Origin: Firmicutes bacterium UBA4996
GTDB lineage: Bacteria > Bacillota > Limnochordia > Darwinibacteriales > Darwinibacteriaceae
NCBI GenBank assembly: GCA_002396805.1
Contig: DGYW01000064.1
Span: 219,590-238,066 of the forward strand
Direction: 5' to 3'
DNA: 18,477 bases
Shown: piece by piece, positions 14,440-18,477 of the stretch
How positions within the stretch are numbered: the stretch's first letter is position 1
How the letters are laid out: each line of letters starts with the position of its first letter
The notes under the pieces: model-generated
The model's database searches: none
What the model was told of the DNA's origin: nothing
Seen by the model: the letters and a program-made list of their open reading frames with translations, nothing else
Position numbers and translations under genes: made by a program

Positions 14440-17028
14440 GTGGAAAAACGTTTGTTTCTGATCGATGGTAATAGCTTGATTAACCGGGCCTTTTATGCCC
14501 TACCACCCCTGACTAATGCTAGCGGAGAACCGACTAATGCGGTCTATGGTTTAACTATGATGCTCTTGCGTTTGCAGGAGGATTATGCCCCCAACCAAAT
14601 GTTGGTGGCCTTTGATGTTTCTGGACCTACTTTTAGGCACGAGCAATATGGAGAGTATAAGGCTAATCGTAAAGGAATGCCCGACGATTTAAGACCTCAA
14701 CTTCCAGTTATGAAGGATGTTTTGGATGCCCTGGGGATTGCCCGCCTGGAGCTTGCGGGCTATGAGGCGGACGATCTTATTGGTACTGTTGCCAAAAAGG
14801 GCGAATTAGAAGGTTATCAGGTCTACATTGTCACTGGGGATCGGGACTCCTTCCAGTTAATTTCACCTCAAACAACAGTCTTATTTACTAGGCGTGGCAT
14901 CACCGATACTGAGTTAGTGAATGAAGAACGATTACTCAAGGAATATGGAGTGACACCTGAACAGGTCAAGGATCTGAAGGGCCTAATGGGTGACAGCTCC
15001 GATAATATTCCGGGGGTTCCAGGTGTTGGTGAGAAGACTGCTTTAAGGCTGCTTGAGAGCTATAAGAGCATGGAAGGCGTGTACGCAAATATTGGTGAGA
15101 TTAAGGGTAAGCTTCGAGAACGTCTAGTTGAAAACGAAGAACAAGCTCGTTTGAGTAAGGAATTAGCAACCATTCAATGTGATGTACCAGTTGAAGTTGG
15201 GCTGGGGGTAGCTGGAAAACCAGATTACGCCAGAATTCAAGAACTGTTTCAGCATCTAGGCTTTAAGACTCTATTGGAACGTCTACCCCAGAGTGAGTCA
15301 GGCGAAGAACAGGCGTCACAAAAGGAGTACAACACCGATTATGAGTCCGTGAGTGAGGATACTTTTCTGGAGTTTTGCGATCTGTTGAGGTCAAGTTCAG
15401 TCATACATGTGGCCACTGTTGGTGATCAGCACAAGCTTGTGTGTCTAGTCAGTAATAGGGTGTGGGCTATGTCCTACAAATTCCTTGCTAGCAAGGTAGA
15501 TCAATTGCGTAATCTTTTGAGGGACAAGGAAATTTATTGTACCAGTAGTAAGGATTTGCAACATCTCTTGGTGAGTGTGGAGAATCCATTACCAATACGC
15601 TTCGATTTAGAGTTAGCTCTCTATTGCCTCAATCCTGAAGGACGTTGGGATTTCGCTACTTTGGCCCACCATTATGGACAGCCGGCTACTAGCTTAGCCC
15701 CGAGTGATTTGCAGTTCCACGTGGCCTATCTGCGTTTATTGGCTACAGTGGCACCTTTGATTAAAAGGGAATTACGTGACAACGATCTCTGGTCACTCTA
15801 TCAAGAGATCGAGTTACCCTTAAGCTCTGTTTTGGCTAGTATGGAAGCCCAAGGTGTTTTAGTCGATGCCGAAAAACTGCAGAAGATCTCCGATGACCTG
15901 CAAGCAACCTTAGAAAGACTAACGGAGTCTATCCATGCGCAAGCGGGAGAAGAATTTAATATTAATTCCCCCAAACAGCTGGGCGTGGTTCTCTTTGAAA
16001 AGATGGGCTTGCCGGTTCTTAAGAAAACTAAGACTGGGCCAAGTACTAGTGCTGAGGTTTTAGAAGAACTTAGTGAGTATCCCATCGTCAATGAGGTCCT
16101 TGAGTATAGGCAGGTGGCCAAGTTAAAGTCTACCTACGCCGATGCTCTAGGTGAATTGATTTCACCTGAAACGAAGCGCATTCACACTACCTTCAACCAA
16201 ACTGTAACTGCCACGGGTCGACTCAGTAGTACCCATCCTAATTTACAGAACATACCTGTACGTACTGAGGAGGGACGACGCATAAGGGAGGCCTTTGTGG
16301 CCCCCGAAGGTTATTATTTACTCTCTGCGGACTATTCTCAAATTGAGTTGCGCTTGTTGGCCCATTTGTCGCAAGACGATGCCCTTATTGAAGCTTTCCG
16401 TAGTGGCAAGGACATTCATGCCCAAACCGCCTCAGAAGTATTTGGTCTGCCCCTAACGGAAGTAACCTCAGAGTATCGCAATGCAGCTAAGGCCATCAAC
16501 TTTGGCATTGTCTATGGAATTAGTAGTTTTGGGTTGGCCAAGGGCATTAATCTAACCAGAGCTCAAGCTCAGGAGTACATTGACTCTTATTTTGAGCGTT
16601 ATCCCAAGGTTAAGGCCTTTCTCGATGGCTCAGTAGAAGCAGGAAAGAAACAAGGTTATGTCCAAACCCTTAAGGGCCGCAGGAGATACTTACCCGCTCT
16701 TAAGAGTCGCAATTTTAATGCTCGAAATTTTGCTGCCAGAACCGCCATGAATTCACCTATCCAGGGAAGCGCGGCCGACATTATCAAGTTAGCCATGCTC
16801 GGGGTGCACAGAGCACTGCGTGAATCGGCTTTCCAGGCTAGACTGCTTCTGCAAGTCCATGACGAGTTGGTTTTTGAGGTACCCCACGCTGAACTGGAGC
16901 CTGTTGCCCAACTTGTTAAGGGTGAAATGGAAGGGGTTATGGCTTTAGATGTTCCTTTGGTTGTGGAAGTTTTTTGCGGGCTCAATTGGCGAGATGTGGA
17001 GTCTTTTCAGTTTAAGGAGTCAAAATAA
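14440..17028 (+). CDS. polA: DNA polymerase I
   Basis: Repair and Okazaki-fragment polymerase of 862 residues. The start is GTG with GGGGGA 7 bp upstream. The N-terminal 5'-nuclease domain (about 1-285) has LIDGNSLINRAFYALPP (7-23), YEADDLIGT (108-116), TGDRDSFQL (132-140) and GDSSDNIPGVPGVGEKTA (184-201, helix-hairpin-helix). The middle region is a degenerate 3'-5' exonuclease: the motif I segment reads IHVATVGDQHKLVCL (322-336) without the DxE metal ligands, so proofreading is probably absent, as in Bacillus and Thermus Pol I. The polymerase domain has TATGRLSSTHPNLQNIP (590-606), motif A SADYSQIELR (Asp631), motif B RNAAKAINFGIVYG (680-693; Phe688 at the dNTP-discriminating position) and motif C QVHDELVFE (Asp808). 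mutM overlaps it by 1 bp (TAATG). Confidence 0.97.
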   Translation: MEKRLFLIDGNSLINRAFYALPPLTNASGEPTNAVYGLTMMLLRLQEDYAPNQMLVAFDVSGPTFRHEQYGEYKANRKGMPDDLRPQLPVMKDVLDALGIARLELAGYEADDLIGTVAKKGELEGYQVYIVTGDRDSFQLISPQTTVLFTRRGITDTELVNEERLLKEYGVTPEQVKDLKGLMGDSSDNIPGVPGVGEKTALRLLESYKSMEGVYANIGEIKGKLRERLVENEEQARLSKELATIQCDVPVEVGLGVAGKPDYARIQELFQHLGFKTLLERLPQSESGEEQASQKEYNTDYESVSEDTFLEFCDLLRSSSVIHVATVGDQHKLVCLVSNRVWAMSYKFLASKVDQLRNLLRDKEIYCTSSKDLQHLLVSVENPLPIRFDLELALYCLNPEGRWDFATLAHHYGQPATSLAPSDLQFHVAYLRLLATVAPLIKRELRDNDLWSLYQEIELPLSSVLASMEAQGVLVDAEKLQKISDDLQATLERLTESIHAQAGEEFNINSPKQLGVVLFEKMGLPVLKKTKTGPSTSAEVLEELSEYPIVNEVLEYRQVAKLKSTYADALGELISPETKRIHTTFNQTVTATGRLSSTHPNLQNIPVRTEEGRRIREAFVAPEGYYLLSADYSQIELRLLAHLSQDDALIEAFRSGKDIHAQTASEVFGLPLTEVTSEYRNAAKAINFGIVYGISSFGLAKGINLTRAQAQEYIDSYFERYPKVKAFLDGSVEAGKKQGYVQTLKGRRRYLPALKSRNFNARNFAARTAMNSPIQGSAADIIKLAMLGVHRALRESAFQARLLLQVHDELVFEVPHAELEPVAQLVKGEMEGVMALDVPLVVEVFCGLNWRDVESFQFKESK

Positions 17029-17858
17029 TGCCTGAACTACCAGAAGTAGAAACGGTACGCCGTAGCTTAGAACCAGTTATATTGCATCAGCCTATCAAAC
17101 GGGTGGATGTTCATTATGAGCGGATCTTACAGCATGTTTCTGTCCAGGATTTTCGCGATTTACTGACAGGTAATCAGTTTTTGCAGATCTCGCGCAGGGG
17201 TAAATACCTAATTTTTAGCCTAGAGAATGATTGGGAGTTAGTTGCCCATCTGCGCATGACCGGTCGGCTAATCTTTGTTTCTGATACTCAGATACCCCTA
17301 GAAAAACACACTTCAGTAGTGTTTGACCTAGGCTCCGCTGGCGCTCTGCGCTTTGAGGATGTCCGTAAGTTTGCCACCATAGACTTGGTCCCTAAGGGAG
17401 ATTATGAGCAAATTAAGGGCTTGCACACCCTGGGGGTTGAGCCCCTGTCTCCAGAATTCTCCTTATCTGTTTTTCAAGAATTGCTGGAAGGGCGTAGCAC
17501 GAAAATCAAAGGCTTACTCTTGGATCAAACGAAAATTGCCGGTCTCGGTAACATTTACGCGGATGAGAGTCTGTTTATGGCTGGTATTCATCCTGAACGA
17601 CCCGCTTGCTCCCTCACAAGCCAAGAACAGCAGCTTTTGCATTCCGCCATTCGGGAAGTGTTAACCTTGGCCATAGAAAATCAGGGAACCACCCTGCGGG
17701 ATTATCGGACCGGCTACGGGCTGGAGGGTTCTTTTCAGAATAAGCTTCTGATTTATGGCAAGAAGGGCGAGGAGTGTCCCCGTTGTAAGGCCAAATTAGA
17801 ACATCGCAAGGTAGCGGGGCGCACAAGTCATTTCTGCCCCAGTTGCCAGAGGGAGTAG
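17028..17858 (+). CDS. mutM: Formamidopyrimidine-DNA glycosylase (Fpg)
   Basis: Removes 8-oxoguanine and formamidopyrimidines and nicks the abasic site. The 276-residue protein begins MPELPEVETV: after removal of Met, Pro2 is the Schiff-base nucleophile, followed by Glu3. Lys59 in RRGKYL matches the catalytic Lys of the beta-hairpin. The helix-two-turn-helix is DQTKIAGLGNIYADESLF (166-183; Asn175). The C-terminal zinc finger uses Cys250, Cys253, Cys270 and Cys273, with Arg265 at its tip (GRTSHFCP). AAGGAG at 17014-17019 lies inside the end of polA, and the TAATG junction implies translational coupling. Together with polA it gives a base-excision repair pair, as in Bacillus. Confidence 0.97.
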   Translation: MPELPEVETVRRSLEPVILHQPIKRVDVHYERILQHVSVQDFRDLLTGNQFLQISRRGKYLIFSLENDWELVAHLRMTGRLIFVSDTQIPLEKHTSVVFDLGSAGALRFEDVRKFATIDLVPKGDYEQIKGLHTLGVEPLSPEFSLSVFQELLEGRSTKIKGLLLDQTKIAGLGNIYADESLFMAGIHPERPACSLTSQEQQLLHSAIREVLTLAIENQGTTLRDYRTGYGLEGSFQNKLLIYGKKGEECPRCKAKLEHRKVAGRTSHFCPSCQRE

Positions 17859-17861
17859 GTC

Positions 17862-18443
17862 ATGATTGGAATTACAGGTGGCATAGCCAGTGGGAAAAGT
17901 TCGGTTGCGGAGCGTTTGCGCGCCCTTGGTGCCATTGTTTTGGATGCTGATTTGATCGCGCGAGAAGTGGTGGAGCCGCACACCCTTGGCTGGGCCCAGG
18001 TGAAGGAGTTCTTTCCCGAGGTAATTCAGGAAAATGGAGCAATTGATCGTCGTGAACTGGCTAGGATTATCTTTAGCGACCCTAGAAGAAGAAAGCGCTT
18101 AGAAGAAATCATTCATCCCCTAGTGCGGTTCCGTTTGGAAACGGACAGTGCTCAGTTGGAGGGTAACGGAAAGTTGGTCTTTGCAGAGGTCCCGCTCCTT
18201 TATGAAGCGGGCTGGGATGAGTGGATCAATCCAGTCTGGGTTGTGTATGTCAGACCAGAAGTCCAGCTAAACCGCTTAATGGCTCGGGCACAGATTTCGG
18301 CCCACGAGGCTTCGCAGATGATTTCTAGCCAAATGCCTCTAGAGGAGAAGGCCACAAGAGCCCAGCAGGTAATTGACAATAATCAAACTTTGGCTGAGAC
18401 CTGGTCACAGGTGGATGCTTTATGGAAGGAGCTTACGCTTTGA
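17862..18443 (+). CDS. coaE: Dephospho-CoA kinase
   Basis: Phosphorylates the 3'-hydroxyl of dephospho-CoA, the last step of coenzyme A synthesis. The 193-residue protein has the P-loop GGIASGKS (6-13), the DAD motif (28-30) that binds the acceptor, EVPLLYEAGWD (109-119) and the conserved SSQMPLEEKATRA and VIDNN segments near the C-terminus. Length is normal. GGGAG at 17851-17855 precedes the ATG, which is 3 bp after the mutM stop codon. The same polA-mutM-(ytaF)-coaE order is found in B. subtilis, here without the ytaF-like gene. The stop overlaps the next start (TTGA). Confidence 0.96.
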   Translation: MIGITGGIASGKSSVAERLRALGAIVLDADLIAREVVEPHTLGWAQVKEFFPEVIQENGAIDRRELARIIFSDPRRRKRLEEIIHPLVRFRLETDSAQLEGNGKLVFAEVPLLYEAGWDEWINPVWVVYVRPEVQLNRLMARAQISAHEASQMISSQMPLEEKATRAQQVIDNNQTLAETWSQVDALWKELTL

Positions 18444-18477
18444 AAATTGCCCTCATTGCCCATGATCAGAAAAAAGA
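18440..18477 (+). CDS. mgsA: Methylglyoxal synthase, N-terminal fragment (runs off window)
   Basis: A TTG start at 18440 overlaps the coaE stop codon by 4 bp. GGAAGGA (18424-18430) lies 9 bp upstream. The visible residues MKIALIAHDQKK match the characteristic N-terminus of methylglyoxal synthase (IALIAHD-x-KK), which turns dihydroxyacetone phosphate into methylglyoxal and phosphate. Only 12 complete codons are visible, so the call rests on this signature alone. Confidence 0.72.
   Translation, partial: MKIALIAHDQKK

Overview
The window looks like the chromosome of an anaerobic or facultatively anaerobic Gram-positive (Bacillota, Clostridia-like) bacterium of medium GC. The reasons are strong purine-rich ribosome binding sites with frequent GTG and TTG starts, a Bacillus-type gene order (dnaE...accD-accA-pfkA-pyk, and polA-mutM-coaE), a TRAP (MtrB) protein, a PerR-type regulator, a B12-dependent class II ribonucleotide reductase and an S-layer-homology protein. 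It is almost entirely core genome. No mobile element, CRISPR array or phage gene is visible.

Positions 1-8943 form one long rightward block. The 3' part of a DNA polymerase III alpha gene (dnaE) is followed by mtrB (tryptophan-sensing RNA-binding TRAP), a small DUF2007-like gene, accD and accA (carboxyltransferase of acetyl-CoA carboxylase), pfkA and pyk (the two committed kinases of glycolysis), a HypE/AIR-synthase-like gene and a CofE-like ligase gene. No convincing terminator is seen inside the block, so the genes may be co-transcribed. Pyk carries the residue signature of potassium-independent pyruvate kinases.

Positions 8944-9209 hold a leftward tRNA-Leu(CAA) with its own terminator and promoter, back to back with the promoter of a rightward perR gene (9210-9623). 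A strong terminator ends perR. It is followed at once by the nrdJ promoter, which carries two NrdR-box-like sequences exactly 31 bp apart, and then by nrdJ (9746-11971).

Positions 11972-14439 are an envelope section. A long hairpin ends nrdJ and at the same time contains the ribosome binding site of a secreted L,D-transpeptidase. This gene converges on, and overlaps by 3 bp, a leftward gene for an S-layer-homology protein with a newly noticed C-terminal repeat. Divergent from that gene, 14440-18477 is a tightly packed DNA-repair and metabolism operon: polA (proofreading motif lost), mutM, coaE and the first codons of mgsA (methylglyoxal synthase), which runs off the window.

The most noteworthy points are the paired NrdR boxes, TRAP encoded apart from mtrA, the compact DnaE core, the potassium-independent Pyk signature, the terminator/RBS hairpin, and the repeat domains in the two envelope proteins. 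I did not see a clearly new multi-gene system.
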